This document shows positions 42,844-54,041 of a DNA stretch of 64,000 nt, piece after piece. Each line of letters starts with the position of its first letter. Position 1 is the stretch's first letter. The notes beneath the pieces are model-generated. The model made no database searches and was not told the origin of the DNA. It was given only the letters and a program-made list of their open reading frames with translations. A program made the translations under genes and the position numbers. This stretch comes from Leptospira saintgironsiae (GTDB taxonomy: Bacteria; Spirochaetota; Leptospiria; Leptospirales; Leptospiraceae), in assembly GCF_002811765.1 (NCBI RefSeq), contig NZ_NPDR01000005.1, positions 124,001 to 188,000 of the forward strand. Direction: 5' to 3'.

Positions 42844-44592
42844 CTAATTGAGTCGGACCATTACTAAAGTGTAATCGTCATGAGGATCCGCTTCTCCTCT
42901 GAATGCGTCAGTAGTGTCCAGGATCAGTTCTTTTAGATTTTCCACGGGCATGTCCCCGTTTCTTTCTATTAGTTTTGCGAGATTTTCCAAAGAATACATT
43001 TCTCCGGTTTCGTTTGTGGTCTCGCTCACTCCATCAGTGTATAGAACTAGAAGATCTCCAGGTTGGTATTCTACTTCATGTTCTTCTACCTCTGATTCTT
43101 TGATCCCTAGAGGCATTCCTTTTCCGGAGAGAAGTAGTACCTTCTTCTCCTTAGCTTTATATAATAACTGCTCGTTATGACCCGCGCTAGAATAACGTAT
43201 TCTTTTTTTAAGCATATTTATGCGGGTCAGCATCACAGTGACGAACATAAAATAACCGGACTTCTCTTGGATGATCCGATTCGCTCCCATAAGACTGATA
43301 CTTGTAGAAGAGTTACGTGCCACTTCACCAGCAATAATCGTTTTGGAAAATTCCATAAACAATGCGGCAGAGATCCCTTTTCCGGAAACGTCCGCGATCA
43401 GGATACTTACTTCGTCAGGATTATGATAGATTAGATCATAAAAATCCCCACCGATCTCTTTAGATGCGGTATAAGAAGTTTCGATCTCCAAAAGATGCAT
43501 CTTCTTAGGGATATTAGGCAGAGAGTTGAGCTGTATCTGAGAAGCAATCTGCATATCTCTTCTGATAGAGGTTAACTTCTCTTTTTGATTTTTTGCCAAA
43601 AGACTATTATAAGCTTCTGCAATTTGGTTGGAGATTGTACTTAAGATAGAAAGATCTTGGTGAGAAAAACTGTCTCCGCTCATCTTATCCGCAGCATTCA
43701 AAACGCCAATGATTGTGCCGTCCTGACGAATTGGAACGGAAACGAATGATCTAGTCTTATAACGATTCGGTGTAAGAAGGTCTGGATTGATATCAGTTTG
43801 TCCCTGAACTAAGATCGCTTTCCCTTGGGATAAAATTTCATTCAAGATCCCTCTGGATTCATCCACAAGATGGGATTCTTCTTCCAAACTGAACCCGATA
43901 GACTTAGAAAGTTCGAATGCTTTCGTTCTAGGATTTTGGAAGATTAAAGAAACTCTTTCTGCCCCTAAAACATCAGAGATTGAGTTTACTGTCAGATTTA
44001 AGAACTGATCCAACTCGCTGATATTGGAGATCGCCTGGCTGATTTGGTAGAGACAATCCAATTCTCGCGCACGATCTTTCAGATCTCGGATTAGTCTTCT
44101 GTTCCTGATCGCAATCGCTGCAAGATCAGAAAGATATTCCAATATTTTAATATCTTTATTTGTAAATTCAGGCCTTTCTAAAGAGTTAACTGCTTCCAGA
44201 ACTCCTTGGATCTCTCCTTGTGCCTTCATCGGAACGCAGATCAGGTTCTTAGTGGTGAATCCAACTGCGTCATCTATGTTTCTATAAATTCTTGGATCGG
44301 TTTCTGCATCGTTTACGATGACTGGTTCCAGACTTTCTAGTACCATTCCGGCGATCCCTTTTCCTCTAGGGACTTTTAATTCAGTGAGGGATTCTCCCTT
44401 ATCACCTTTTGCAACTTGGAATACTAGACAATCTTCGTCCGGATCATAGAGTAGAAGGGAACATCCTTCTGTATTGAGTACATCTTTTGTGGTTTCTATT
44501 ATAATTCCCAAAAGTTCTTCCAGATCATCGGTGGAGTTGATCCTGGCAGTAATGTCTGAAATAAGAGCTAAGGAGAGCTGTTTGAAACTCAT
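42844..44592 (-). CDS. GAF-GAF-SpoIIE protein phosphatase (RsbU-like)
   Basis: The 582-residue soluble protein has two GAF domains (about 10-165 and 185-340), a short linker helix with [14 protein letters not shown] and a PP2C-type SpoIIE domain (about 385-582). Metal-binding motifs are [27 protein letters not shown] and YTDGVSE, all intact. Such proteins dephosphorylate anti-sigma-factor antagonists in partner-switching pathways in response to ligands bound by the GAF domains. The neighbour upstream is argB, 98 bp away. The gene is probably a separate unit. Confidence 0.9.
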   Translation of the reverse strand: MSFKQLSLALISDITARINSTDDLEELLGIIIETTKDVLNTEGCSLLLYDPDEDCLVFQVAKGDKGESLTELKVPRGKGIAGMVLESLEPVIVNDAETDPRIYRNIDDAVGFTTKNLICVPMKAQGEIQGVLEAVNSLERPEFTNKDIKILEYLSDLAAIAIRNRRLIRDLKDRARELDCLYQISQAISNISELDQFLNLTVNSISDVLGAERVSLIFQNPRTKAFELSKSIGFSLEEESHLVDESRGILNEILSQGKAILVQGQTDINPDLLTPNRYKTRSFVSVPIRQDGTIIGVLNAADKMSGDSFSHQDLSILSTISNQIAEAYNSLLAKNQKEKLTSIRRDMQIASQIQLNSLPNIPKKMHLLEIETSYTASKEIGGDFYDLIYHNPDEVSILIADVSGKGISAALFMEFSKTIIAGEVARNSSTSISLMGANRIIQEKSGYFMFVTVMLTRINMLKKRIRYSSAGHNEQLLYKAKEKKVLLLSGKGMPLGIKESEVEEHEVEYQPGDLLVLYTDGVSETTNETGEMYSLENLAKLIERNGDMPVENLKELILDTTDAFRGEADPHDDYTLVMVRLN

Positions 44593-44690
44593 TTGGTCCG
44601 GGAATACTTCTTTTTTTGAGGGATTTTCAAATCGGAGGGCTTATTCCAGCCCAAATCCTACTCCTGTCAAGGAGATTCGAAACTTTCCAT

Positions 44691-45563
44691 TTATTCGATC
44701 AAGGAACCGATCCCTTGATCAGTAAAGATTTCGATCAGAATAGAATGGGGGACTCTTCCGTCAATAATATGAGTCCTTCTCACTCCTTGGTCGATCGCCG
44801 AAAGACAACATTCTACTTTAGGGATCATTCCTCCGGTGATATCTCCTTTTCGAATATAATCTTTTACTAAGGCCCTGTTCAGACCTGTTACAAGTTTTCC
44901 ATCGATCAGGATCCCGCTCGTGTCCGTAAGAAGGATCAGCTTCTCCGCTTTGAGAGCGCCTGCTAATTCTCCAGCGAAAGTATCCGCGTTTATATTCAAA
45001 GATTCTCCTGATCCGGATTCGGCAACAGGAGAAATGACTGGGATAAAACCTTTTTCTTGGAGAGATAAAATGACTGTAGGATCTATTTTGTCGATCTTAC
45101 CTACAAGACCCACATCGACTAGCTCGGATTTTTTACCTTCCACATCAACTTCGATCTTTGTTTTGGAAGCGACTGCTAGATTTCCGTCTTTTCCGGAAAG
45201 TCCTACTGCATTTCCACCTTCTTTATTGATCATGGAAACGATCTGTTTATTTACTTTTCCGGTGAGGACCATCTCTACTACGTCCATGGTCTCTTCGTTT
45301 GTGACCCTATGTCCATGAACGAACTCGGTTGGAATATTCAAACTATCTAAGAGTCTGTTAATCTCAGGCCCGCCTCCGTGAACGATGACCGGATGGATGC
45401 CTACGTATTTTAGAAGAACGATATCTTTTGCAAAAGATTCCTTTAAGTCGGCCTTGGCCATTGCGGCTCCACCATATTTGATAACCACAGTTTTCCCGGA
45501 GTATTTTGTAATATAGGGAAGGGCCTCCAGAATATTGTTGACCCTCTCAAAGGAATGTTCCAT
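44691..45563 (-). CDS. argB: Acetylglutamate kinase
   Basis: The 290-residue enzyme phosphorylates N-acetylglutamate in arginine synthesis. Motifs are VIKYGGAAM (about 26-34), [10 protein letters not shown] (about 60-69), LSGKDGNL and the C-terminal [14 protein letters not shown] (about 245-258). The frame extends upstream to 45719, but the first 52 residues are Pro/Arg-rich, overlap the divergent SDR gene and do not belong to the family, so I start at the ATG at 45563. Only 43 bp separate it from the divergent SDR start. GATCAAGG/CCTTGATC arms (44697-44720) form a hairpin over its last codons. Confidence 0.93.
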   Translation of the reverse strand: MEHSFERVNNILEALPYITKYSGKTVVIKYGGAAMAKADLKESFAKDIVLLKYVGIHPVIVHGGGPEINRLLDSLNIPTEFVHGHRVTNEETMDVVEMVLTGKVNKQIVSMINKEGGNAVGLSGKDGNLAVASKTKIEVDVEGKKSELVDVGLVGKIDKIDPTVILSLQEKGFIPVISPVAESGSGESLNINADTFAGELAGALKAEKLILLTDTSGILIDGKLVTGLNRALVKDYIRKGDITGGMIPKVECCLSAIDQGVRRTHIIDGRVPHSILIEIFTDQGIGSLIE

Positions 45564-45606
45564 ACCAAACAGAGAAATCGTTCCCCACTTGTACGTCGAT
45601 TCGGAA

Positions 45607-46320
45607 ATGTTTACAATTTTAATCACTGGAGGAAGTGGGGGCCTTGGCCGCGCTCTTGTTTCCGAATTAGGAAATTCCGGATATAAGATCCTAAATTGGG
45701 ATCTGGTTTCTCCGGACAAACTTCATCCAAACGAAACATTCCAAAAAATAGATCTGACTTCTTCCGATGAACTGGAAAATGCCTGCAAAAATTTACAGTC
45801 AGAGGCTTCTTCCATTCGTGGATTTATACATTGTGCAGGTTACGGCGGTCCGTATCATAAAATTACGGAAGTTTCTTTAGAAGAATGGGACAGGATCTTT
45901 TCCATCAATCTTCGCTCCGCTTTTCAAATTACAAAATCGTTACTTCCAATTTTTAGCGCCCAAGAATTCGGTAGATTCGTTTATATAGCTTCTTCTTTGT
46001 CTGTGCAAGGTAGCGCTTTGTCTGTGGCTTATTCTTCTTCCAAACATGGGATCATAGGTTTTATGAAATCTATTGCAGCCGAATGGGGAGAAAAAGGAAT
46101 CACATCTAACGCTGTAAGTCCTGGTTATATGGAAACCAAGATGGGAATCCAAGAAGACCAAGTGGATGATCATCGCAAAAAGATAATAGAGATGACACCT
46201 GTTAAGAAGATCGCGTCCCCGGAAGAGATCGCAAGAGTAGTGACTTTTTTAATTTCTTCCGAGTCCGGTTATATTAACGGTGCAAATTGGACAGTAGACG
46301 GAGGAATTACTTCGATTTAG
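45607..46320 (+). CDS. Short-chain dehydrogenase/reductase
   Basis: The frame opens at 45535, but the SDR fold starts at the ATG at 45607 (237 residues), giving the normal N-terminus [14 protein letters not shown]. The TGxxxGxG cofactor motif lies at about 8-14. The NAG-like motif is HCAGYGG, the catalytic Ser is in IASSLSVQG and the YxxxK motif is YSSSKHG. The late motif SPGYMETKM is also present. The C-terminal [13 protein letters not shown] is typical of classical FabG-like members. NAD(P)H preference and substrate are not clear. Its 3' end overlaps the convergent M61 peptidase by 14 bp. Confidence 0.88.
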   Translation: MFTILITGGSGGLGRALVSELGNSGYKILNWDLVSPDKLHPNETFQKIDLTSSDELENACKNLQSEASSIRGFIHCAGYGGPYHKITEVSLEEWDRIFSINLRSAFQITKSLLPIFSAQEFGRFVYIASSLSVQGSALSVAYSSSKHGIIGFMKSIAAEWGEKGITSNAVSPGYMETKMGIQEDQVDDHRKKIIEMTPVKKIASPEEIARVVTFLISSESGYINGANWTVDGGITSI

Positions 46321-48073
46321 TTTTCTTGGAAGAAGTTTTCGAAGTCACAGGATCTTTTCCCAAGTTCAAAAAGATCTCTCTCAATTCCTTGGTGGGATTT
46401 TCCACTTTTTCATCGATCCATAGTTCATTTGCAGAAGGAGAAGAATCAAATTTGATCTTTCTTTTTAAGATCTTTCCTCTTCTGGCAAGAAGAAGGTCCG
46501 CTTTTTTGCCGGGCTGGTACTGATTTAATAATTCCTTAAAGTTACCAGGAAGAATTCTTTTATCATCCAATGCGATCCATTCGTCGCCTAAATTGATATC
46601 CGTTTCTTTTACGGATTTGGAGAGAAGGATCTTACTTACGATCATTCTTCCTCTTTCTTCTTTTACTCTAAATCCAGGTTCAATTTTAGGTTTAGAAGCA
46701 GTTCTTTCCACACCGATCAAATGTAGATACTTCTCCACAGGAATACGTTTTGGATCCACGATATAAGGATCGAATTCCAGTTTTAAATCCAGGCCCGTAA
46801 CCTTCTTCGCAGTTTGAAAAAATTCGGCCTTGGTAAATCCTCTTTTTTTCTCCTGATGGTATTGTTTGTTCAATGCGATCATGATATCCACCAAGGATTT
46901 TTTGCCCTTGGTTTCTTTCAGGATATAAAGATGCATACTCAAAGATAGAATGGCACCTTTCGTATAATAAGAGATGCCTGTGTTTGCAAAATTTGGGTCG
47001 AATGGACGATTATAATATTTAGTCCAAGCAGTAAAACTGGAATCTTCTAAACTCATCCAGGATTCACCTAAGGATTCTTCTAACTCCTGCATATCCTTCC
47101 AAAGTTTATTCAAATATTGCTGAGTAGAATAAGTTCCACATAGAAGAAGAAAATAAGCATCGAAGAAGCTAGTAATTCCTTCCGCGATCCATAATTCTTT
47201 TGTTAAGTTTGGCTTTTGGTAATCGAAAGGGCCAAGTGCAATCGGACGAATTCTTTTCACATTCCAATGATGGAAATATTCATGGGATAAAAGTTCTAAA
47301 AGAGTTCTATAATTATCAGGATTAGACCATCCATTTGGATCGAATTGGTTGATACTAGAATTGAGATGTTCCAATCCTCCATATAGATTATCGCTCATGT
47401 CCAAAACGAATAGATAATATTGATTCTCCGTTCCACCCATCAATTTGATCTGGGTTTCTACAATAGTCGCGAGATCTTTTGCGATCTTCTTCTTATCTTT
47501 TGTTTCGATATCGCCTAGGATGACTAGATCGAATTCACATCCTTCTACGCTGAAATTGAGCTGTTTTTCGTTTGTAAGAAGAATCGGTGAGTCAAAAAAT
47601 TCATCAAAATTCTTTGCCTTCCAAGTTTGTTTGGAGGCTTCCTTCTTTTTTAATCCTGTGTAACAAAAACGAAAAGGTGATAGATTCTTCCAAGTTAGTT
47701 TAGGTTCCAGATCTAAACGATCTTTAGGATACAAAAATGTAGCAGGTGGATGTACTAGAATAAAATCGCTTGTGAAATAATTTGTTCGAACTGTGTGTTC
47801 GAATCCGTAAATTATATAAGAAATTTTGAATGTTTCTCCCTTAGAGGAAACTTTCCAAGTGTTTAGATCTGTTTGTTCTATACTCCAGCCTGGTTTGGAT
47901 TGAACAAAATGAATTTGGTGAATTGATTTAGAATAATCTCGGATCTTATAAGAGCCAGGGGACCAATTCGGAATACAAAGAAATGTTTCTTGTTTGTCTG
48001 GGTGGACTTCCATTTCCACCTTTAATAAATGTCTATGCGGTTGGTATGTATCTAGAGTATATTTTACGATCAC
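46307..48073 (-). CDS. M61-family metallopeptidase (glycyl aminopeptidase-like)
   Basis: The 588-residue protein starts at GTG, 3 bp after the peroxiredoxin stop. It has the M61 N-terminal beta domain, then the gluzincin active site HEYFH (264-268) within [15 protein letters not shown], and the third zinc ligand Glu298 in [11 protein letters not shown] degenerate PDZ-like domain follows near 495-555. M61 enzymes release N-terminal residues, with a preference for Gly or Ala in known cases. No signal peptide is visible, so it is probably cytoplasmic. The C-terminus is Lys/Thr-rich. It is likely cotranscribed with the peroxiredoxin gene. Confidence 0.88.
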   Translation of the reverse strand: MIVKYTLDTYQPHRHLLKVEMEVHPDKQETFLCIPNWSPGSYKIRDYSKSIHQIHFVQSKPGWSIEQTDLNTWKVSSKGETFKISYIIYGFEHTVRTNYFTSDFILVHPPATFLYPKDRLDLEPKLTWKNLSPFRFCYTGLKKKEASKQTWKAKNFDEFFDSPILLTNEKQLNFSVEGCEFDLVILGDIETKDKKKIAKDLATIVETQIKLMGGTENQYYLFVLDMSDNLYGGLEHLNSSINQFDPNGWSNPDNYRTLLELLSHEYFHHWNVKRIRPIALGPFDYQKPNLTKELWIAEGITSFFDAYFLLLCGTYSTQQYLNKLWKDMQELEESLGESWMSLEDSSFTAWTKYYNRPFDPNFANTGISYYTKGAILSLSMHLYILKETKGKKSLVDIMIALNKQYHQEKKRGFTKAEFFQTAKKVTGLDLKLEFDPYIVDPKRIPVEKYLHLIGVERTASKPKIEPGFRVKEERGRMIVSKILLSKSVKETDINLGDEWIALDDKRILPGNFKELLNQYQPGKKADLLLARRGKILKRKIKFDSSPSANELWIDEKVENPTKELREIFLNLGKDPVTSKTSSKKTKSK

Positions 48074-48076
48074 GCC

Positions 48077-48556
48077 TTAGGCACCGGCCTCTTTTAAGAT
48101 CTCCTCTAAAGTTTCGGCAACTGTTTTAGTAGGATCTACTTTTCTCCATACTTTGCGAATGGTTCCGTCAGGTCCTACTAAAAAGCTGTCTCTGGAAAGT
48201 CCCTTGAACACTCTACCTTGCCATTCTTGGTCTCCATAAACTCCTAAAGGACCGCTCAAAGTTTGTTTCGGATCGGATAGAAGAGGGAAACTCAAATTGA
48301 ACTTGTCAATAAATTGTTTATGACTATCCAAAGAGTCGGAACTGATCCCATAGACCTTTGCTCCAGCCTGTGTGAACTTTTCCAGATTGTCTCTATAAGA
48401 GCAGGCTTGTTTTGTACAACCCGGGGTATCGTCTTTTGGATAAAAATACAATAAGGTCCAAGAACCGCTTGAGTCTTTCGGTAGATTTACTGTGTTTCCG
48501 GTTGAGCTGGATAAACTTACTTCCGGTAATTTTTTGCCTTCCCATGAGTCGGACAT
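48077..48556 (-). CDS. bcp: Peroxiredoxin, Bcp/PrxQ type
   Basis: The 159-residue thiol peroxidase has the peroxidatic Cys47 in TPGCTKQAC and the resolving Cys52 five residues later, the alpha2 Cys-x4-Cys arrangement of PrxQ/Bcp. FYPKDDTPGCT is the family signature. It reduces hydroperoxides with thioredoxin as donor in the cytoplasm. The length is normal. It is the first gene of a two-gene unit with the M61 peptidase. Confidence 0.93.
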   Translation of the reverse strand: MSDSWEGKKLPEVSLSSSTGNTVNLPKDSSGSWTLLYFYPKDDTPGCTKQACSYRDNLEKFTQAGAKVYGISSDSLDSHKQFIDKFNLSFPLLSDPKQTLSGPLGVYGDQEWQGRVFKGLSRDSFLVGPDGTIRKVWRKVDPTKTVAETLEEILKEAGA

Positions 48557-48683
48557 AAAGTTTTCCTCCTATTTTCCCTTCCGGATAGTTTCTACCGAAA
48601 ACATTCCGGGGAAAAGAAAAAATCCGTTAAAAAACTTGAAATCTCGCAGTTTTTCTCATCCAATTACTGCTGTCGAATAACGC

Positions 48684-50948
48684 ATGGTGCAAAATCAAAA
48701 AATTCTCGCTTTACCTTTCAGATCTCTACTCTTCATTTCTTTTTTCTTATTCTCCTTTTACTCTCTGGGTTCTCAGGAAGAAGAGCCCATTCCAGGTTGG
48801 AAGGACCTGGATCTAAAAAGATTGGAATGGGAATCCGTACAAGGATTTAAACCGGAATTCAAATCAGGCTTCGAATCTACAGAACCTGGTTATTTAAAAA
48901 TAGAAAAATTTCCGATCGTTCTGAACCAACTTTATAAAACTCCAGTATCCGACAAGGTCCAAGAGTTCACCATACAGACAAAATTTAATCTAAATTTCGA
49001 TCCAAAGGCACAGGTGTTCTTAAGTCCGATCCGATTGTACTTAAATTTTATAGGAGAGAACTGGGAAATTTATCTGAACGGACATCTTTTGCAAAAAGAG
49101 ATCCATTTGGACTCGAATGGAAAAATGCAGATCCGAAAAACTCTCCGTGATTTGGAAGTGCAGGTTGATTCCAGTATCTTACAGGCCGGGGAAAACAAAC
49201 TTGTATTCCATATATTGGGAGATGCACCTGCAGTCCATCTTTCGGAAGAAGAATATCCTATACTTTCTCCTATCTTCACACCTACGAACGTGGATCTTGG
49301 ATTTTATTTAGATGGTGATTATACCTTAGGAGTTGAATACGATTTTTCTAAGAAGATCGGGATCTTAATCAATTTAAGTCTAAATACGATCTATATATTC
49401 TTCGGGCTTTATCATCTTCTCATTTTTTCTAAAAGAAGAACTGATAAATACAATTTATATTTCGGGATCTTCTCTATCTCCATGGCGATATACTCGTTGA
49501 GTAGATCCACCATCATTTTTGATTTTATACAAGATAGTACTTGGATTACAAGAATTGAATATGGTTCGGTATCCTTACTTGCTCCTTTGTTCTTATTGTT
49601 TCTTCACGATTATTTTTACGGATCCACAATTCCTAATAAGGCGATACTTACCATCTCCGGATGGAGTTTTGGGATCTTCTTCTTTTCCTTTTTTGCCCCA
49701 TTCCAATATTTGATGATAAGTTTGAGAGCATGGCAGATCTCCATTCTACCTTCTCTTATTTATCTATTGTACTTTATGGGGAAAGCGGTTTATCTCCGCA
49801 AAAAAGACGCATCTCTTATGGCGATCAGTATGTTCATCATCGTATTCATTTCTGGTTACGATGTTTTGGATTCAATGTTTTTCCAATCAGGGATCCGATT
49901 CACACAGTTCGCATATCTTTTATTTGTAATTTCTTTAACCACCATTCTTGCGAACAGGTTTATCGATCTGTACAAACAGTCTGAAGATTTGAATATTGAG
50001 CTCAGTCACCAGAAATTGGAATTGGCAAGACAGAAGAATGCATTCTTCCGTTTTGTTCCGATGCAATTTTTAAGTGTGTTAGGAAAAGATTCTGCGGTGG
50101 ATGTGAACTTAGGCGATTCTGCATTGAGAGAGATGAGTGTTTTATTCACAGACATTCGATCTTTTACTACTATCTCAGAGAAAATGACTCCTGAAGAAAA
50201 TTTCAGATTTATCAATGGTTATCTCGCCAAGATGGAACCTTTGATCCAAAAGTACGAAGGTTTCGTGGATAAGTTTATGGGAGATGCGATCCTCGCATTA
50301 TTTTCCGCAGAAAGAGTGATCCATTCTGAAAATAATTGGGAAGGTAAATCTGCTGCAGATAGGGCGGTTCTTGCTGCAATTGATATGAGAAGAAGGGTCC
50401 GGGAACTCGAAGAAGAAGTTAAGGGTAATCATGGACATGTAAAAGGTGTTCGTATCGGTATCGGAATTAACACAGGAAGTTTGATGCTCGGAACTGTAGG
50501 TTCTTCTCATAGGTTAGATACAACTGTGATAGGGGATACAGTTAACGTTGCATCTCGTCTAGAAAGTCTCACAAATTTATATAAAGCAGATATACTAATT
50601 ACTCAAAATACTTTGTCTAGTCTTACTATCGCAGATGACCTTGCGATCAGAGAAGTAGACTCAGTTGTGGTTAAAGGAAAAAGCCAACCTATCATCATTT
50701 ACGAAATTTATGAATCAGATGATCCTCATATTCGCAAACTAAAGGATGCTACACTGGCCTTGATCTCCAGAGGGATCATTTTATATAAGGTCGGAAATTT
50801 TAAAGAAGCACTTCAGAATTTCGAGCAAGCCCTAAAAGTTTATCCAGAAGATATAGTGGCGATTTTATACAGAAAACGTTGCCAAGAATATATAGAAGCT
50901 CCTCCAGTTGGGAATTGGGTCGGAGTACAACATCTTTTGGAAAAGTAG
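48684..50948 (+). CDS. 7TMR-DISM receptor adenylate/guanylate cyclase
   Basis: The 754-residue protein has a signal peptide (about 1-30) and an extracytoplasmic beta domain of the 7TMR-DISM_Extracellular type (about 35-210). Seven transmembrane helices (about 225-415) and a coiled-coil linker follow. The class III nucleotide cyclase domain (about 475-670) has metal-binding FTDIRSFTTI and GDAILALF, and TVIGDTVNVASRLE in the later region. A TPR-like segment (about 690-735) closes the protein. It should make cAMP (or cGMP) in response to an external ligand. The substrate-specifying residues were not resolved by eye. Confidence 0.9.
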   Translation: MVQNQKILALPFRSLLFISFFLFSFYSLGSQEEEPIPGWKDLDLKRLEWESVQGFKPEFKSGFESTEPGYLKIEKFPIVLNQLYKTPVSDKVQEFTIQTKFNLNFDPKAQVFLSPIRLYLNFIGENWEIYLNGHLLQKEIHLDSNGKMQIRKTLRDLEVQVDSSILQAGENKLVFHILGDAPAVHLSEEEYPILSPIFTPTNVDLGFYLDGDYTLGVEYDFSKKIGILINLSLNTIYIFFGLYHLLIFSKRRTDKYNLYFGIFSISMAIYSLSRSTIIFDFIQDSTWITRIEYGSVSLLAPLFLLFLHDYFYGSTIPNKAILTISGWSFGIFFFSFFAPFQYLMISLRAWQISILPSLIYLLYFMGKAVYLRKKDASLMAISMFIIVFISGYDVLDSMFFQSGIRFTQFAYLLFVISLTTILANRFIDLYKQSEDLNIELSHQKLELARQKNAFFRFVPMQFLSVLGKDSAVDVNLGDSALREMSVLFTDIRSFTTISEKMTPEENFRFINGYLAKMEPLIQKYEGFVDKFMGDAILALFSAERVIHSENNWEGKSAADRAVLAAIDMRRRVRELEEEVKGNHGHVKGVRIGIGINTGSLMLGTVGSSHRLDTTVIGDTVNVASRLESLTNLYKADILITQNTLSSLTIADDLAIREVDSVVVKGKSQPIIIYEIYESDDPHIRKLKDATLALISRGIILYKVGNFKEALQNFEQALKVYPEDIVAILYRKRCQEYIEAPPVGNWVGVQHLLEK

Positions 50949-51000
50949 AAGATCGTTTTTCGCTTTCCAGAAGACCAAAGGATCTTGAGAATGATCACCT

Positions 51001-51369
51001 ATGATTTCTTATCCGGTGTACAAACTCATTCATATCCTTGGTATTTTATTCTTATTCTCCGCTTACGGTGGTCTTGCACTTCACGTATTAGGAGGAGGCA
51101 CAAAAGAGAACGCTCCTAAAAAACTAATCGCTTCCGCTCATGGAATTGGTATGACACTCATACTTTTGGGCGGTTTCGGAATGTTAGCAAGAATTGGACT
51201 TTTGACTAGCTTTCCTGGTTGGGTGATTGCTAAAATTGCGATCTGGTTGGTCTTCGGTGGACTATTGACTGCGTATTATAAAAAGCCTGAGTTTGCAAAA
51301 ATACTTTGGTTCGGCCTTCCAATACTTGGTACATTCTCAGCTTATTTGGCTTTGTATAAACCGTTTTAA
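51001..51369 (+). CDS. Small four-helix membrane protein
   Basis: The 122-residue protein is almost entirely hydrophobic, with four predicted transmembrane helices and a histidine in KLIHILGILFLFSAYGG and another in SAHGIGMTL. The helix-histidine pattern faintly recalls cytochrome b-like or SirB-like membrane proteins, but I cannot assign a family. It lies 52 bp after the cyclase gene and 82 bp before the MBL gene on the same strand. Confidence 0.65.
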   Translation: MISYPVYKLIHILGILFLFSAYGGLALHVLGGGTKENAPKKLIASAHGIGMTLILLGGFGMLARIGLLTSFPGWVIAKIAIWLVFGGLLTAYYKKPEFAKILWFGLPILGTFSAYLALYKPF

Positions 51370-51451
51370 GTTTTTATAAAAGAATTTTATCAGAAAACCC
51401 CATTTTCATTTTTTGAGAATGGGAACAAAATAAATGTGAAGGGATGAACTT

Positions 51452-52558
51452 ATGGCAAAGGTAAATGTTTCCAAATCAGTCAAAAAAACATCTTCTAAAA
51501 AAGATACTAGCTTAAAACCGATCAAAGATTTTTTAGGTTCTCGTAGCCTTCCGGCTCCTGTGGATCGTCTGGAAGATGTTCGTAAAAGAGCGAGAAGATT
51601 CAGAGATAAATTTTTATCGGGTCCACAAGTAGTATATTATAAATCCTTTGATTTGGTTCGAGTTCCTTATCCTACAAAGTATGCACTACTGAATGCATTT
51701 AGTCTTCCTACACCATTTCTGCATATCATCAATCGATTGTTTATCATCCAATACAAAACATCTGAAGGTATTAAAACTTTACTTTTCTCTCCTTCTGATG
51801 TAGATGCAAATGCGGAGACTCCATTTTTCAAAAGACTTTCCCAAAGTTTTGGACCTTTCCAGAATATTGGAAGAAAGATCATGGCTCCTATATTGAATAC
51901 TGTTGAGGAATGTCTTAAACAAGTAGGACTTCCTCCGGAGAAGGTGGATTATATTTCTTTCGATCATTTGCATACTCAAGATTTACGCAAATGGTTGGGA
52001 GCGAATGGCCAACCTGGATATTTTCCAAATGCAAAACTATTGGTCATGAAAGAAGAATGGGATTCTATCCAAGGACTTCTTCCTCCTCAATCCGATTGGT
52101 ATTGTCCAAATGGTTCCGGTGGAATTTCTATGGATCGAGTTGTCCTTTTAGATTCGGATACTGAACTGGGCGGGGGAGTTGCTTTGATCAGAACTCCTGG
52201 GCATACATATGGAAACCATAGTTTGGTAGCAAATACTCCGGAAGGGATTTTTGTAACTAGTGAGAATGGAGTGAGTGCCGATAATTATAATCCGCTCAAA
52301 TCACGTATCCCTGGTGTACGCAAATATGCTAAAAACACTGGAATGGAAGTGATCTTAAACGGAAATACTTTGGAGATTGGTCTTGATCAATATATCTCCA
52401 TGGTTTTAGAAAAAGAGATTGCTGGTCCTTCTTTGCGAAATCCTGAATTTTATAATGTTATGCCTTCTTCTGAAATGAGCGGGTTCTGGCTTTTTCCCGG
52501 AACAAGTCCAACATTCTCATTCGGACAATTACAATTCGGTAATATAGTTACACATTAG
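51452..52558 (+). CDS. MBL-fold protein with an incomplete metal motif
   Basis: The 368-residue protein starts with a Lys/Ser-rich tail (about 1-25), without a signal peptide. A metallo-beta-lactamase-like domain is visible: FDHLHTQD (about 171-178) has the first two His and the Asp of HxHxDH but lacks the final His. TPGHTYGNHSL (about 249-259) and TSENGVSADN are the later motifs. The metal site may be mononuclear or altered. AAGGGATG precedes the ATG. The SDR gene starts 9 bp after the stop, so they are one transcript. Substrate unknown. Confidence 0.72.
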   Translation: MAKVNVSKSVKKTSSKKDTSLKPIKDFLGSRSLPAPVDRLEDVRKRARRFRDKFLSGPQVVYYKSFDLVRVPYPTKYALLNAFSLPTPFLHIINRLFIIQYKTSEGIKTLLFSPSDVDANAETPFFKRLSQSFGPFQNIGRKIMAPILNTVEECLKQVGLPPEKVDYISFDHLHTQDLRKWLGANGQPGYFPNAKLLVMKEEWDSIQGLLPPQSDWYCPNGSGGISMDRVVLLDSDTELGGGVALIRTPGHTYGNHSLVANTPEGIFVTSENGVSADNYNPLKSRIPGVRKYAKNTGMEVILNGNTLEIGLDQYISMVLEKEIAGPSLRNPEFYNVMPSSEMSGFWLFPGTSPTFSFGQLQFGNIVTH

Positions 52559-52567
52559 GAAATATAC

Positions 52568-53374
52568 ATGAATATACTCATCACTGGTGCAAGCGGCGGT
52601 TTAGGAAAAAATCTGGCGGAGAAAGCGTACGCTTTAGGTCATAATATTCTTCTCACGAATTTGAATGAAAAGGCTCTGAAAGATTATATTACTAAACAAA
52701 AGTTTGATAAGAACAGAGTTTTAACTTCAAAATTAGATGTCACTTCTCCTTCCGATTGGAAGAAGGTTATGGATCTCGCTTATAAAAAATGGGGCAAACT
52801 GGATATTCTAATGAATGTGGCAGGTTATCTTCTTCCTGGATATATCGAAAATGTAAGCCCTAAAGATATTGATAAACATATAGATATTAACGCTAAAGGT
52901 TTAATGTACGGAACTAGAGAAGCTTCTATCAGAATGATCGCACAGGGTGGAGGGCATATTATAAATATTGCATCTTTGGCGGGCGTCGCTCCTATTCCTG
53001 GGATTTCTCTTTATTCTACTTCTAAATTTGCTGTTAGAGGATTTTCCTTGGCAGTAGCACAAGAGTTAAGACCTAAAAAAGTATTCGTAAGTGTTGTGTG
53101 CCCAGATGCAATCCAAACACCGATGCTTGATCTTCAAAAAGATTATGAAGAAGCTTCCATGACATTCTCTGGAAATAGATATCTCAAAACGGAAGAAGTA
53201 ACTGATATTATCTTTAATAAAGTGATCCCAAACAAACCTATGGAAGTTCTGATCCCTGGTTCCAGAGGATTTTTAGCTAAGGTGGGAAGTTTCCTTCCTG
53301 GATTGAATGCGTTACTCAGTCCTTCTCTTATGAATAAAGGAAAGAAGAAACAAACAGTCTACAAAAAGAATTAA
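52568..53374 (+). CDS. Short-chain dehydrogenase/reductase
   Basis: The 268-residue protein has the classical SDR motifs: TGASGGLG (about 6-13), NVAGYLLPG (about 85-93), IASLAGVAPIPGISLYSTSKFAVRG with catalytic Ser, Tyr and Lys split over that segment, and VCPDAIQTPM after the active site. A basic C-terminal tail (NKGKKKQTVYKKN) is present. The family reduces ketones or oxidises alcohols with NAD(P)H; the substrate is unknown. It lies tightly between the MBL gene and the TRIC-family gene (9 bp and 1 bp). Confidence 0.88.
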   Translation: MNILITGASGGLGKNLAEKAYALGHNILLTNLNEKALKDYITKQKFDKNRVLTSKLDVTSPSDWKKVMDLAYKKWGKLDILMNVAGYLLPGYIENVSPKDIDKHIDINAKGLMYGTREASIRMIAQGGGHIINIASLAGVAPIPGISLYSTSKFAVRGFSLAVAQELRPKKVFVSVVCPDAIQTPMLDLQKDYEEASMTFSGNRYLKTEEVTDIIFNKVIPNKPMEVLIPGSRGFLAKVGSFLPGLNALLSPSLMNKGKKKQTVYKKN

Positions 53375-53375
53375 G

Positions 53376-53996
53376 GTGGATCTTTCTTATTTTTTCAATT
53401 TGGCTGGGGTCACTGTGTTTGCAGTGTCAGGAGCCCTGGCCGCTGCTGAAAAAAAGACGTATCATGCTGATGCATTCAGCGTATTTTTTACAGGATTTAT
53501 CACTGCGATTGGTGGTGGAACTTTAAGAGATATTACACTCGGAAATTATCCTGTCTCTTGGGTTTCCGATTCAAATGTTCTTTGGGCGATATTTGCAGGT
53601 TTCGCTATCACATTCGTCTTCCCTCGATTTTTGATCCGAATGAAAACTGGGATTTTCTTTTTCGACACAGTTGGAATTGGGATCTATACAGTGATCGGAA
53701 CTAGGATCTCATTACTCAGCGGAGTAAATCCATTTGCGGCAGCGATCTTAGGGATGGTATCTGCAGTTTTTGGAGGTGTTATCCGAGATACTTTAATCAA
53801 CGAAGTTCCAATGATCTTCCGAAGAGAAATTTATGCAACTGCATGTTTGGCAGGGGCAATCTTATACATTGTATTAGATAAATTCGAAGTGAACGGAAGT
53901 TTAAATACCGCTGTCTCCGCTTTACTTGTTATTTTAGTCCGAATGATCGCAGTTCGATTTAATCTATCTCTTCCTAAATTCCGTTTGCCTGAATAA
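53376..53996 (+). CDS. TRIC/UPF0126-family cation channel protein
   Basis: The 206-residue membrane protein has seven helices in two repeats. Each half shows the family's GGGxxRD motif: AIGGGTLRDITLG (about 46-58) and VFGGVIRDTLINEVP (about 130-144). Prokaryotic TRIC proteins are trimeric potassium-permeable channels. The start is GTG at 53376, 1 bp after the SDR stop, and is probably reached by translational coupling. The usual length is 200-210 residues. Confidence 0.9.
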   Translation: MDLSYFFNLAGVTVFAVSGALAAAEKKTYHADAFSVFFTGFITAIGGGTLRDITLGNYPVSWVSDSNVLWAIFAGFAITFVFPRFLIRMKTGIFFFDTVGIGIYTVIGTRISLLSGVNPFAAAILGMVSAVFGGVIRDTLINEVPMIFRREIYATACLAGAILYIVLDKFEVNGSLNTAVSALLVILVRMIAVRFNLSLPKFRLPE

Positions 53997-54041
53997 TAGT
54001 TCTTTTTAAAATCCAATCTGGTTTTTCGAAGGAGAATCTAG

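Noticed and set aside
45564..45719. N-terminal extension of argB
   Set aside because: Not part of the acetylglutamate kinase family and overlaps the divergent SDR coding region.
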